Position numbers and translations under genes: made by a program | Assembly: GCA_038230695.1 (NCBI GenBank) | Contig: JBBRMT010000017.1 | Location: 1 to 35,231 of the forward strand | Reading direction: 5' to 3' | Length of the DNA: 35,231 nucleotides | Source: QHBQ01 sp038230695 | Lineage (GTDB): Bacteria > Chloroflexota > Chloroflexia > QHBQ01 | Part shown: piece by piece, positions 16,254 through 25,521 of the stretch | Layout: each line of letters opens with the position of its first letter | Numbering within the stretch: the stretch's first letter is position 1 | Notes under the pieces: model-generated | What the model was told of the DNA's origin: nothing | What the model saw: the letters and a program-made list of their open reading frames with translations, nothing else | Database searches by the model: none

Positions 16254-16282
16254 TTGACAGCCCTCCGCAAGGGTGATATACT
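16254..16282 (+). promoter_or_regulatory. Sigma-70 promoter for the 16412-19370 operon
   Basis: TTGACA (16254-16259), a 17-nt spacer and TATACT (16277-16282). The spacer contains a small CCCT..AGGG inverted repeat. The predicted leader to the ATG at 16412 is about 120 nt. Confidence 0.82.
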
Positions 16283-16411
16283 GGCCGCAGCAACTATACA
16301 TAACTATTCAATAATCACGAAATCACCCATCCCTGGCGGCAACTTAGCATCAGATTCTCTGGCATCGCCAGTTGCTTCTCACCTTCTGGCAGCTTAGGCA
16401 GATAACCAACC

Positions 16412-17977
16412 ATGACCCAACAAATCGCGCTCTTGCGCCAACTATGGCAAAACCAACCGCCGCAGGGTTACCGCTTCCGGGCCACGATCAAGGCTGATCC
16501 CTACAGCAGGGAGGAAGGCCGCTCCATGTGGATACTGCTCAACCCCACTGTGGCCCAGAGCCGTAATGTAATTGCCTCGCATATGTGGGTGACGCAAGAT
16601 CAAAGCCTGCCCTACCCCCCAGCGGTTGGCGCGACTATCACATTCAATGCCGATGTCCATTCCTATCGCCGCACCGATGGCAGCTCTGGCTTTGGCCTGG
16701 TAAATCTCCGCAACGTTGTGATCGAGGCGGAGGCAGGCGCATATGTGGCCGGGGCTGATTATATGAACACCAGGGATGAGATTATGGCCGATGAGTTTGC
16801 CCTGGAAGCAACTGAACTTCTGGCCCAGATTGCTGCTGGTGAAGCATTGCCCTCCGTATTCGACCTGAGCGATGTGGCTAGCGGGCGGCTGGAACAGAAC
16901 ATTGTCGCGCAGGCGCATCAACGTACCGCGAAGCTGAACCAGCGCATCGAGTTCAACGCTCGCCTGGCCGACCTTGCTCGTCAGTTGGAGCAAGTGACCG
17001 CCCAATTTCTACAAATCTCGGGGCAGGCGCAGGCGGCTGCTTCTGGCCTGACGTTGCTTGAGGCGGAGATCGCCGACGACCCCATGCTGGAAGAAGAACG
17101 GAAGGCGCTGCAGCAACTGGCAGCCCGCCAACGCGACCTGGCCGCTGCCTATTGGCGCTGGCAGCCACTCTCGCCCGCAGAATCTGACTTCGCCCCAGTT
17201 AATCTCACCACCGCATCAGTAGCGGACGCAGCTACGCAGGTTGATGCGTCTGGCGAACTTCCCTCGGCAGGTGAAGTAACCGCCATCGAAGAGGAAGACG
17301 ATCATTTCAGCTTGCTCGACATTATCAACGCTGCTCTGGATGAAGTAGCTACCAGTGCGCCACCGATAGTTGCGCCGCCTTCGCCCTCACGTAAAGCCAG
17401 CAAGCGCAAGCCCGCGCCGCAAGCAATAGCGGCCCCGCCTGCTGAAACCCCGCCGCCCGACTATGCCGCTATAATGCAAAGCGAACCGACAGCAGTCTCA
17501 GATGCAGTAGCGGTTTATGAGGTGGCAGAACCGCTGCCTATCGAAATGCAGGCTGAGGATGAGATAGAGCAGCCCCTCGCTACCGAACCTGTCGTTGTTT
17601 CACGCAGCACAGTTACCAAACGGGCCAAGGATCTCAAGGCATGGCACGGGCAGATTGTCGAACAGGTGTGGCAGATGGTGCAGCGGCTGCAGCCCCACGA
17701 TAGTCGGGTGGCTCCATATACCCTGGCCCAGATCAAGGATGGGCGGCGCAGGGATACTGACCACCTCAAGATGATCGGCCTCAAGGCGATTATCGAACTG
17801 CTAACCCTGCTCGACAAAGCGCCTACCCGCAAGGAACTTGGCAACTACCTCGGTTACGATATGCGCGAAGAGTGGTCGTCAGTTAAACTCAACCAGCGAC
17901 GCTTGCCGCAAGCAGACGAGCAAGTACGGGTCGAGATTGTGAAAGAACTCAGCCAGACCCTCCGGTCGGGTTCGTAA
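16412..17977 (+). CDS. Unknown 521-aa protein co-transcribed with Mre11; possible OB-fold plus winged helix
   Basis: I do not recognise the family. The N-terminal 110 residues alternate short beta strands with features seen in OB-folds (GYRFRATIKAD, ILLNPTV, SHMWVTQ, GATITFNADVHSY, GFGLVNLRNVVIE). Residues about 160-250 are strongly helical and coiled-coil-like (LADLARQLEQVTAQF, EEERKALQQLAARQRDLAAAY). A Pro/Ala/Glu-rich, probably disordered linker spans about 255-400. The C-terminal 110 residues (about 410-520) are compact and helical with basic residues (APTRKELGNYLGYD, SSVKLNQRRL), suggesting a small winged-helix or HTH-like DNA-binding domain. It is 49 nt upstream of the Mre11-like nuclease gene under one promoter, so a role in DNA repair, perhaps ssDNA binding, is an inference from context. 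The Shine-Dalgarno is weak. Confidence 0.75.
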   Translation: MTQQIALLRQLWQNQPPQGYRFRATIKADPYSREEGRSMWILLNPTVAQSRNVIASHMWVTQDQSLPYPPAVGATITFNADVHSYRRTDGSSGFGLVNLRNVVIEAEAGAYVAGADYMNTRDEIMADEFALEATELLAQIAAGEALPSVFDLSDVASGRLEQNIVAQAHQRTAKLNQRIEFNARLADLARQLEQVTAQFLQISGQAQAAASGLTLLEAEIADDPMLEEERKALQQLAARQRDLAAAYWRWQPLSPAESDFAPVNLTTASVADAATQVDASGELPSAGEVTAIEEEDDHFSLLDIINAALDEVATSAPPIVAPPSPSRKASKRKPAPQAIAAPPAETPPPDYAAIMQSEPTAVSDAVAVYEVAEPLPIEMQAEDEIEQPLATEPVVVSRSTVTKRAKDLKAWHGQIVEQVWQMVQRLQPHDSRVAPYTLAQIKDGRRRDTDHLKMIGLKAIIELLTLLDKAPTRKELGNYLGYDMREEWSSVKLNQRRLPQADEQVRVEIVKELSQTLRSGS

Positions 17978-18026
17978 GCCAGCGTAGGCGCGATAGGTTG
18001 CATAACACATAGAAGGAAGTGACGAG

Positions 18027-19370
18027 TTGCCCCTGAAGATCCTGCACATTAGCGATGTTCACCTCGGCGTGGAGAAGTACGGCACGCTTGACCCCAGCAC
18101 CGGCCTCGGCAGCCGCCTCGGTGACTTCTTGCGCTCGTTTGATCAGGCGATTGATAACGCGATTGCCGAAGAGTGCGATCTGATGGTGTTTGCGGGCGAT
18201 GCCTACAAGACCCGCGACCCCAACCCCACCATCCAGCGCGAGTTTGCGAGGCGCATCCGTCGGCTCGGCGATGCGAACATCCCCAGCTTCCTGCTGGTGG
18301 GCAACCATGATCTGCCTCTTGCCACCGCCCGCGCCCATACCATCGAGATCTTCGATACCCTGGGCGTACCAGGGGTGACAGTCGCCCGCCGCCCCGGACT
18401 CTACACCGTGGAGACGCGCCAGGGCGTGGTACAGATCATCGCTATCCCCTGGGCCACTCCCCAATCGCTGCTGACCAGAGAAGAAAACCGCAGCATCGGT
18501 ATCGAACAACTGAACAGCGCCATTGCCGAGGCGATTGATGCAAAGATCGAACAGGCCATCGCTGGCCTCGACCTCAGCAAACCGGCCATCCTCACCATGC
18601 ACGGCACCGTCAGCCACGCCGTCTATAGCAGCGAACGCGACATCATGCTGGGTAAGGATGTGGTGGTGCAGCTTAGTTCGCTCATCAATCCAGCAATCAG
18701 CTACGTGGCCTTGGGCCATATCCACAAGCATCAGGTATTGCACGACGAACCGGCAGTGGTCTACTGCGGCAGCCTGGAGCGGATTGACTTCGGCGAGGAA
18801 GGCGAACCCAAAGGCTTTATCATCGCCGAGTTCGAGCAGCGCAACAACCCCGACCCCGGTTACAATCATTACGTGGTAAACGCTGCCGATGCCCACTTCA
18901 TCGAAACTGCAGCTCGCCCCTTCTTTACCCTGAAGGTGGAGGCGGCTGTGGACGACCCTACCGAGGCAGTGCTGCGAGCGATTGAGAAGAACCACAAGAA
19001 GTTGGCGGGCGCAATCGTGCGGGTGATTATCCATACCAGCGTGGAACACGCCCCCGCATTGCGCGATGCCGATATTCAGCGGGCCTTGTACGCTGCTGGC
19101 ATTAACTATCTGGCGGCAGTGACCCGCGATGTGGAGCGCGGCGACCGAATGCAGGGCCGCGATCAGGTAATCGAGGAGCTATCCCCTCATGATGCGCTGG
19201 AGCGTTACTTCAAGAATATGCGTAAACTGCCGCACGCCCGCGTGCATAAGCTGCTAGAACGCGCCGACGAGATCATCGGGGTGGGTGGCGCGAACGCCAG
19301 CGCCGCTGGCAACGATATGGCCCAGGATCGCGACGGCGCGGGGGAGTTATGCTTTAATTTTGAGTTTTGA
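18027..19370 (+). CDS. Mre11/SbcD-like DNA repair exonuclease
   Basis: A 447-aa calcineurin-type metallophosphoesterase. The five phosphoesterase motifs are visible: D10-x-H12 (ISDVHLG), G57-D58, G92-N-H94-D95, a central TMHG histidine, and LGHIHKHQ. The layout matches Mre11/SbcD, with a capping region after the nuclease (about 270-400), and the start is typical. Mre11 works with a Rad50/SbcC ATPase, but no such gene is in the window. Translation starts at TTG (18027) with AGAAGGAAG 7 nt upstream; no in-frame ATG is near and motif I is only 10 residues in. The last residues and the TGA stop are supplied by a heptamer array, so the native C-terminus may have been replaced. Operon partner is the 521-aa protein; NurA and HerA lie 9-14 kb upstream. 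Confidence 0.88.
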   Translation: MPLKILHISDVHLGVEKYGTLDPSTGLGSRLGDFLRSFDQAIDNAIAEECDLMVFAGDAYKTRDPNPTIQREFARRIRRLGDANIPSFLLVGNHDLPLATARAHTIEIFDTLGVPGVTVARRPGLYTVETRQGVVQIIAIPWATPQSLLTREENRSIGIEQLNSAIAEAIDAKIEQAIAGLDLSKPAILTMHGTVSHAVYSSERDIMLGKDVVVQLSSLINPAISYVALGHIHKHQVLHDEPAVVYCGSLERIDFGEEGEPKGFIIAEFEQRNNPDPGYNHYVVNAADAHFIETAARPFFTLKVEAAVDDPTEAVLRAIEKNHKKLAGAIVRVIIHTSVEHAPALRDADIQRALYAAGINYLAAVTRDVERGDRMQGRDQVIEELSPHDALERYFKNMRKLPHARVHKLLERADEIIGVGGANASAAGNDMAQDRDGAGELCFNFEF

Positions 19371-19387
19371 GTTTTGAGTTTTGAATT
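19360..19387. repeat. Heptamer array, unit TTGAGTT (3 perfect and 1 variant units)
   Basis: This is the reverse complement of the 353-382 array. It contains the TGA stop of the Mre11-like gene (19368-19370). Confidence 0.9.
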
Positions 19388-19537
19388 ATGGGATAGTGCG
19401 GTGTGCGTAGGGAGCGCAGGGGTAATCCTGGCTCATCCCACCAACCTGGATTCATTACCCAACCTGGCGAGGCTTTTGCAAAGCCCACCGCCGCGAACGT
19501 TTTTGTAACGGCATTACTTATCGCGCCCAGGCTGCTA

Positions 19538-19566
19538 TTGCGCGTGCAAAGTAATTGCGCTATAAT
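19538..19566 (+). promoter_or_regulatory. Sigma-70 promoter of the TPR scaffold/roadblock operon
   Basis: TTGCGC (19538-19543), a 17-nt spacer and a perfect TATAAT (19561-19566). The leader to the ATG at 19624 is about 50 nt and contains GGGGGAA before the start. The rest of 19371-19537 holds an imperfect hairpin (GGGTAAT / ATTACCC) and no gene. Confidence 0.75.
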
Positions 19567-19623
19567 GTGACATAACCACCATAAACCAGCCAGATGCGGC
19601 CATCTTAGGGGGAATACCTGCCA

Positions 19624-22600
19624 ATGGCTAAGTTCAAACTGCAAGAGGCGTGCAACCGCGCCAAAGAGGCGTTGGAGCATGGCGAAAGCGAACGAGCGAT
19701 CGCAATGTGTCAGCACATCGTGCGCTACTACCCGCGCTGCGTCGAGGCGTACCGCCTGCTTGGCGAGGCGTACCTTGAGCGCGGCGATACCGTGACTGCC
19801 GACAAGCTATTCAGCTATGTGGTGCAAGCCGATCCCCAGAATGTGCTGGCCCATATCGGGCGGGCGATCATCCGTGAGGAGCGCGGCGACATTGATGCGG
19901 CGATTAGCGAGTTCGAGCGGGCTTTCGAGATTGACCCCGCGATTAGCGAACTGCGCGAAGAGTTGCTGCGCCTCTACACCAGCCGCTTTGGTAGTGAGGG
20001 GGCGAAGATCCGCACAAGCCGGGTTGGCCTGGCGCACCTCTACGCCCGCGATTATCTGTTCCCTCAGGCGATTAACGAATACCACGATATTTTGCGTAGC
20101 GAACCACGCCTCGATGTGCGCGTTGCTCTGGCCCAGACCCTGTGGCGGGCGGGCAACGATACTGCCGCTGCCGATTTGTGCAATGCCATCTTGCAGCAGG
20201 TGCCGAACAACCTGCAGGCCAACCTTATTCTCGGTCAGATCTGGCTGGCCCAGGGGCAACGCGACGATGCCCTGGCCCTGTTCCGCCGCGCCATGGATCT
20301 CGACCCCGACAATACGCTGGCCCGCAGCCTGTTCGAGAGCCGCGCCGGGCGCATCATGCTGCCACCGCTTACCTACTATGCTGCCGAATTGCCCAAGTGG
20401 GATGGCAGCGAACTGAGCGCCAGCAGTGAATTGCCAGTTGGTCTCAGCGAAGTGGTTGAGCTTGAGGAGGACGCGCTGCCCGCGCATCTGGTCGAGGCGG
20501 CGGCGGCTACCGCCGCGCCTGAAGACGCGCCGCAGCCAGTGCAGTTTACTGCTGCCGAGGTGGGTGGGCAGTTTGCCGCCTTCGAGAGTGAGTTGGCTGC
20601 CGAAACCGAGGCTGATCAACCTTCCGCTCCATTGCTTGCCGAAACGCCCGCTGATCGTGTTGAGGCATCTACCACCGCACCGGAAGACGGCCACACCGCC
20701 GCGCCTGAGCTACAGCGTCAGAGGCTGGATCGTAGCGAGTTCATGCAGCAGCTTGCCACCGCCGGCCTGGGCGCAGTTTCCCCCCCCGATCAGCAAACGC
20801 CTGCCGATGCCGATGCTGCCGAAACCGCCGCACCGACTGCTGAAAGTATTTCAGCATCATCCGAGGCTAGCCCCGAACCGCTGGACGTGAACAGCGCCGA
20901 CTGGCTGGATCAACTGGCGGCCCGCACCCGCTTCGATGCCGCCGTGCCGATCAACAGTGAGGTCACGTCGTCCCCCGCCCGCGAACGTAGCTTCCTCGAC
21001 GATCTGCTCGATGATGAGGAAACGCCCGCCGTAGCGCCGCCGAGCGGGATAGAAGCCACTCTTGCAGGCAACGAGCAGCCATTGCAGCCCGTGATAACAG
21101 ATGCGGCTGGCGTAGAAGCCTTGCAACCTGCGGTCAGCGAAAGTCTATCTCCAGTGACAAATACGGTTAGCGATGCGGCAGCGCAACCAGTAGCTAACGC
21201 ATCTGCCGCGCCGCGCCGCACTACTGGCCCGTTGCCCGACCTCGATGACGTACCGGCTACGACCGATGGTGCGTCGCACCCGCAGCCGTACAATCCCGAT
21301 AGCCCGCTCGATATTCTTGGCCTGTTCCAGCATGATGTGCCAGACGACCGCAAGGCCCGCGCCGCGCCCATCGAGCAAACTACCAATAACCCGACTGAGC
21401 CTATTGCCGTCGGCGACCCATCCGCCCCGTTGGCGGCCACCGAGCCACCAACCCACATACCCACTGCTGCCCCGTCAGCCATTAGTTCAGAGGAGGATAC
21501 CATGCCCGCGCCTAGTTATGCAGAGGATGATGAGCAGGGCCGCACCTTCGAGTTCGATTGGGACAAAGAAGGTTTGCCCGACTATCTCAAGGAGTTCGCC
21601 CTGGGTGAGAGCGCCAGCCTCGCTCCGCCGCCGGAGACGACCCCGCCCGGCCCGCAACAGGCCGCTGATGCGGAGGCTCTCCCCTCGTGGCTGACCCCCG
21701 CCCCGTCCGCGCCGACCACCGCGCCCGCTGCGGCTGATGAGGGTTTGCCCTCGTGGTTGACCGCTGCGCCCGCATCGCCGCCTCCCGCTGCAATGGGCGG
21801 GCAAGTTAGCGCGGCTACACCGCCCACCACCCAACCTAACGCCGCAATGCCAGAAATCGTAACTGCGCCCGCAGCAATGCCCGTTCCTGCAACAAGCCTC
21901 GACGACATGGCAGGGCTGCCCGACTGGTTGACCAGCGCATCGCCCGCGCTTGCTGACCAGCCATCCGCCGCATCGCCGCAGGTGGCAAGCACGTCCTTGC
22001 CCCCTGCTTCACCGCCGCCAGCATCGCCCGCTCCCCCCAGCGACGTTGATATGGATGGGCTACCCTCGTGGCTGGCATCCGCCGCGCCTGCGTCCTCTAC
22101 ATCCGCGAGTGTGCCACCCTCCACCCCTGCCACCAGCGCTGATCCAACTGGCCTCGACAGTATGGATATGGATGGGCTACCTTCCTGGCTGACCACCGCT
22201 ACGCCAACAGCATCCGCCGCCCCATCCCCTATGTCACCATCCGCCCCAACAGCGGGTAACGATCTGGCTGGCCTCGATAGCGCCTCTATGGAGGGTCTAC
22301 CCTCGTGGCTATCCGCCTCACCTGCCGCATCTACCGCGCCCGCAGCACCTTCGTCCACCCTATCCACGCCTGCTGTACCCACGGGCAGCGACCATGCCGA
22401 CCTCGACAATATGGATATGGAGGGGCTACCCTCGTGGCTGACTCCCACCCAGATCGCCTCGGCAACGGCTGCTAGCCAGCCTGCTGCCCCCGCCGACAGC
22501 CTCGACGATCTCGGCTTGCCCTCTTGGTTGACCCCCGAACCCGCCGCATCGCAGGCAAACCCGCCGATGCTGCCATCCAACTTGCAGCCATTCTCCTTTG

Positions 22601-25500
22601 CCGATAGTGGCGCACCGATCACCCACGCTGGCAATTCGATGGCGCAGTCATTTGCTGCACCGCTCGACGATCAGCCCGCGCCGCCCAGCACGTCTGGCTT
22701 CGGCAATCTGCAGCCATTCAGCTTTGATGACATTCAGTTCACTGCGCCCGGCGGATCCGCCCCCAGCGCAACTGCCAGTACGCCCTCGCCATTCACCTTT
22801 GACGCAGCCGCGCCCAGCGACGACCTGGCCGACCTCGAAGACTTCGTTGACTTTCTTAAGCCTGCCCCGCCTGTGGCCGCGCAATCGTCAATGGCCGACA
22901 TCCCCAGCGACCTTATGCCCTTCTCCTTCGACGATCTCGACCTGGCCGCGCCCTCCCAGTCCAACGTAGCGCCACCCGTTTCCTTTACCCCTGCGCCGCA
23001 GGCGCAACCCTTCACCCTGGCTGACACCACGCCACCGGCAATGCCGTTTACACCCGCCGCGCCGCAAGCAGCGCAGGATTATGCGTTGCCCTCCAGCCTC
23101 CAGCCTTTCTCGCTCGATGATTTCGACCTCGGCACAACGTCCGCCCCCGGAATCACCGCTAGCGCCGCGCCTGCCGCAAATGATTTTAGCGCCATTGCCC
23201 CCTCCTCCTCCGCCTTTGCTCCGACCATCCAGGATGATTATGGTATCCCCGGCGGCCTAAAGCCGTTCTCCTTCGACGATTTCGACAATCTCACCAGTTC
23301 GATGCCCGAAACTGCCGCTCCCGCCAACATACCACCCGCGCCGCCAACCGCTGACCTCGCCGACTATCAGTTGCCCACCGACCTGCGCCCATTTACGCTG
23401 GAAGGTGAGCGCGGCAATGCAGGCCAGAGCGCCAGCAACGATTTCGACTTCGCCCCCTTCAACTTCGATGACCTGTTGCAAGAGTCGCCACCACCCTCCA
23501 CCGCCAGCGCGGCTACATCAATCTCGATGGCCGATCTGGGCCTGGCTGACACCAGCCCTTCCCGCTCCGGTGAGCGCCCTTCACTACTCGAATCCGACCT
23601 CGAAGAGCCAAGCAATGTTGACGTGCGTGGCTTTAGCTGGCAACAGTCGGCCAACCGCGAACCGACCGCCCCGCTGGTAACCGCCAGCGCCGAGGATGAG
23701 GGAGGCTCGATGTTCGCCAAGCTGCGCCGCCGTAAGGAGGAGCTTGAGCGCAACGAACCCGCCGCCGATGAGCCACTCTCCAGCGTGCCGCCGGTCGGTG
23801 CGCCGTTGAGCGACGAGGAGCGTAACGAACTTACAATGATGAACTGGCCGATGGAGTTGCAGGATATGGACGCTGCACCCACCGCCCCTGTTAGCGAACC
23901 GTCCTGGCTGGCTGCACCGGAGGTGGCTATGCCTATTGAACCGATTAGCCCCCCCGCCACTGACTACGCGATTGGCGCGAGCAGCGCCCAACCTGAAAGC
24001 CAGATTGAGACCTCAGCGGCAGGCAGCGATGAGTTCGATCTGTCTGGTCTCGACCTCAGCCCTGAAGAGCGGGCCTACTTGCTGGGCGAGGATCTGCCTA
24101 TCGCCGGGCTGGAAGCAGTACGCCAGCAGCAAGTAGAGGCAGGCACTGGCGATTACCTGTTGGAACAGCAAAGCGCAGCCAGCGCAGAGCAGATGGTGCA
24201 GCAAAGCGCACCCAGCGACGAGCAGTTGGAAGCGGCGATTGAGCGCGACTTTGTGATGCCGATCGCCGAACTGCAAGCAGCAACCAGCGAACCGTTGGCC
24301 GCAGCGACCGAACCCGACTTCGTAATGCCAATGGCCGAGCAGCAAGCTGCGCCTGCGACCGACTACCAACCAGCAGCCAGTGGTGATGCGGGTGTTACCT
24401 CCTTCGCCAGCCAGATCCGCGACGCGCTCGATCGGGTTGGCAGTGGCCCAACCTACAACCCGCCTGCTGCTGACATGGATATGGCGACTACTCCCGCTGC
24501 GGAAGCGCCAACAGCGGACGAGCCAGCCACGTCGAGCGCCCGCGAACGCTGGGTTGACTTCCTTGCCAGCCCGCCACGCCCGCCCATCGAAATCCCCACT
24601 GCGGAGCTTGATGCCGCGCAAGCAGAGGCCGAACCGGAGTTCGCCGATATGTATGCGGCCCCTGCTGCGGAGCAGAGCGACATCTCCTTTGCCTTGCCCA
24701 CTGCTGAAGCCGCCAGCGCACCCGCGCCAGCCGCTGAAGCTGAGGCGGTCGAAGCCGATTACGTTGTCAATGACGCGCAACCGGTGGCTGCCGTTGAGAC
24801 CACTAGCCCCACGATGCCTACCATCGAACCAGCCTCAACCTACGTGTCGCCTGCGCCGCCCACTGCCCAGCCGTCCAGCTACGTCTCGCCCGCCGCGCCG
24901 GTGGTGCCACCTAGCGCCTACGTGTCCCCCGCACGACCGCTCTACATGGATAACCTTCCGGCTGCGCCGACCCCCACCCCAACCCTCCCCCGCGATGGAT
25001 GGGGGAGTCAGGTTGCCACACCTCCGCCCAATGCCGTGCAGGATGCTAGCGCAGTTACCGCATCGGCAACGCCGCCCGCCGAGGATGCGCTGATCGAGCA
25101 AATTACGCCGCTCGAACCCACCCGCCCCACGCCCGCGCCGCGCCCCACCCCGCCAAGCTACGCGCCAACCCTGCCCGCCGACGAACTCAACAGCGTTAGC
25201 GCCCTACGCAACTTCGTGGATGCCAACCGTGACGATGTTACCGCCCGCCTGGTGTTGGCCCGCGCTTACGAGAACAATGACGACTACGACAACGCCCTGG
25301 AACAGTATCGCCTCATCGTCAAGAGCAAGTCGGTGCCTGCCTCCACGCTTGAGGATGTAGTTAGCAACCTGCAAGATATGCTCACCGTCGAGGAGATAGG
25401 CAACAACCCACGCGCCCATCGGGTGCTTGGTGATGCCTACATGAAACAGGGCTTGTTCCAGCACGCGATCAGCCAGTACAACTGGTTGTTGAGCAAATAA
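19624..25500 (+). CDS. Giant TPR-disordered-TPR scaffold protein with LPSWL and PFSFDD motif arrays
   Basis: The 1958-aa protein has tetratricopeptide repeats at the N-terminus (about 5-245: CVEAYRLLGEAYLERGD, NLILGQIWLAQGQRDDAL, LFRRAMDLDPDN) and at the C-terminus (about 1860-1958: ARLVLARAYENNDDYDNALEQY, AHRVLGDAYMKQGLFQHAI). Between them are about 1600 residues rich in Ala, Pro, Ser, Thr, Asp and Glu that should be disordered. Embedded at roughly regular spacing are eight LP[SD]WL motifs (Trp at residues 689, 711, 768, 816, 855, 895, 938 and 968; preceded by a GLPDYL at about 650) and then seven PF[STN][FL]-type motifs starting near 987, 1029, 1097, 1159, 1212, 1254 and 1274. No signal peptide or membrane segment is seen. 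A roadblock/LC7 gene follows after 21 nt. A palindromic element is inserted in frame at about residue 1785. A scaffold role is inferred; the family is only described as a TPR protein. Confidence 0.9.
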   Translation: MAKFKLQEACNRAKEALEHGESERAIAMCQHIVRYYPRCVEAYRLLGEAYLERGDTVTADKLFSYVVQADPQNVLAHIGRAIIREERGDIDAAISEFERAFEIDPAISELREELLRLYTSRFGSEGAKIRTSRVGLAHLYARDYLFPQAINEYHDILRSEPRLDVRVALAQTLWRAGNDTAAADLCNAILQQVPNNLQANLILGQIWLAQGQRDDALALFRRAMDLDPDNTLARSLFESRAGRIMLPPLTYYAAELPKWDGSELSASSELPVGLSEVVELEEDALPAHLVEAAAATAAPEDAPQPVQFTAAEVGGQFAAFESELAAETEADQPSAPLLAETPADRVEASTTAPEDGHTAAPELQRQRLDRSEFMQQLATAGLGAVSPPDQQTPADADAAETAAPTAESISASSEASPEPLDVNSADWLDQLAARTRFDAAVPINSEVTSSPARERSFLDDLLDDEETPAVAPPSGIEATLAGNEQPLQPVITDAAGVEALQPAVSESLSPVTNTVSDAAAQPVANASAAPRRTTGPLPDLDDVPATTDGASHPQPYNPDSPLDILGLFQHDVPDDRKARAAPIEQTTNNPTEPIAVGDPSAPLAATEPPTHIPTAAPSAISSEEDTMPAPSYAEDDEQGRTFEFDWDKEGLPDYLKEFALGESASLAPPPETTPPGPQQAADAEALPSWLTPAPSAPTTAPAAADEGLPSWLTAAPASPPPAAMGGQVSAATPPTTQPNAAMPEIVTAPAAMPVPATSLDDMAGLPDWLTSASPALADQPSAASPQVASTSLPPASPPPASPAPPSDVDMDGLPSWLASAAPASSTSASVPPSTPATSADPTGLDSMDMDGLPSWLTTATPTASAAPSPMSPSAPTAGNDLAGLDSASMEGLPSWLSASPAASTAPAAPSSTLSTPAVPTGSDHADLDNMDMEGLPSWLTPTQIASATAASQPAAPADSLDDLGLPSWLTPEPAASQANPPMLPSNLQPFSFADSGAPITHAGNSMAQSFAAPLDDQPAPPSTSGFGNLQPFSFDDIQFTAPGGSAPSATASTPSPFTFDAAAPSDDLADLEDFVDFLKPAPPVAAQSSMADIPSDLMPFSFDDLDLAAPSQSNVAPPVSFTPAPQAQPFTLADTTPPAMPFTPAAPQAAQDYALPSSLQPFSLDDFDLGTTSAPGITASAAPAANDFSAIAPSSSAFAPTIQDDYGIPGGLKPFSFDDFDNLTSSMPETAAPANIPPAPPTADLADYQLPTDLRPFTLEGERGNAGQSASNDFDFAPFNFDDLLQESPPPSTASAATSISMADLGLADTSPSRSGERPSLLESDLEEPSNVDVRGFSWQQSANREPTAPLVTASAEDEGGSMFAKLRRRKEELERNEPAADEPLSSVPPVGAPLSDEERNELTMMNWPMELQDMDAAPTAPVSEPSWLAAPEVAMPIEPISPPATDYAIGASSAQPESQIETSAAGSDEFDLSGLDLSPEERAYLLGEDLPIAGLEAVRQQQVEAGTGDYLLEQQSAASAEQMVQQSAPSDEQLEAAIERDFVMPIAELQAATSEPLAAATEPDFVMPMAEQQAAPATDYQPAASGDAGVTSFASQIRDALDRVGSGPTYNPPAADMDMATTPAAEAPTADEPATSSARERWVDFLASPPRPPIEIPTAELDAAQAEAEPEFADMYAAPAAEQSDISFALPTAEAASAPAPAAEAEAVEADYVVNDAQPVAAVETTSPTMPTIEPASTYVSPAPPTAQPSSYVSPAAPVVPPSAYVSPARPLYMDNLPAAPTPTPTLPRDGWGSQVATPPPNAVQDASAVTASATPPAEDALIEQITPLEPTRPTPAPRPTPPSYAPTLPADELNSVSALRNFVDANRDDVTARLVLARAYENNDDYDNALEQYRLIVKSKSVPASTLEDVVSNLQDMLTVEEIGNNPRAHRVLGDAYMKQGLFQHAISQYNWLLSK
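21673..22530 (+). repeat. Coding repeat region: eight LP[SD]WL motif units
   Basis: Eight units encode a short acidic lead (often DMDG or DMEG), LPSWL or LPDWL, and a variable Ala/Pro/Ser linker of about 15-50 residues. The DNA around the motif is highly similar between units (GGGCTACCCTCGTGGCT-type), which indicates duplication, while linkers have diverged. Confidence 0.85.
22582..23475 (+). repeat. Coding repeat region: seven PF[STN][FL] motif units
   Basis: Units of the form L-x-PFSFDD-[FIL] recur about every 40-70 residues, often preceded by a LPSDL or LPSSL lead. The last two (PFTLEGE, PFNFDDLLQ) are diverged. This block directly follows the LPSWL block. Confidence 0.8.
24971..25007. 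repeat. C-rich palindromic element inside the TPR gene
   Basis: CCCCAACCCTCCCC followed by a 7-bp stem (CTCCCCC / GGGGGAG, 9-nt loop). The shared CCCCAACCCTCCCC core and stem recur at 34075-34107. It is translated in frame as a PTPTLPRDGWG-type peptide unlike its surroundings. Confidence 0.65.
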
Positions 25501-25521
25501 TCGGAGGGAGAGGAACCGCTA

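Noticed and set aside
17949..19049. A 366-codon open frame on the minus strand opposite the Mre11-like gene
   Set aside because: All nuclease motifs are on the plus strand, and the opposite frame has His/Val/Asp-rich sequence typical of antisense shadows.
21582..22634. A 350-codon minus-strand frame with repeated SHEGxPS motifs
   Set aside because: The repeats are the antisense image of the LPSWL coding repeats of the TPR gene.
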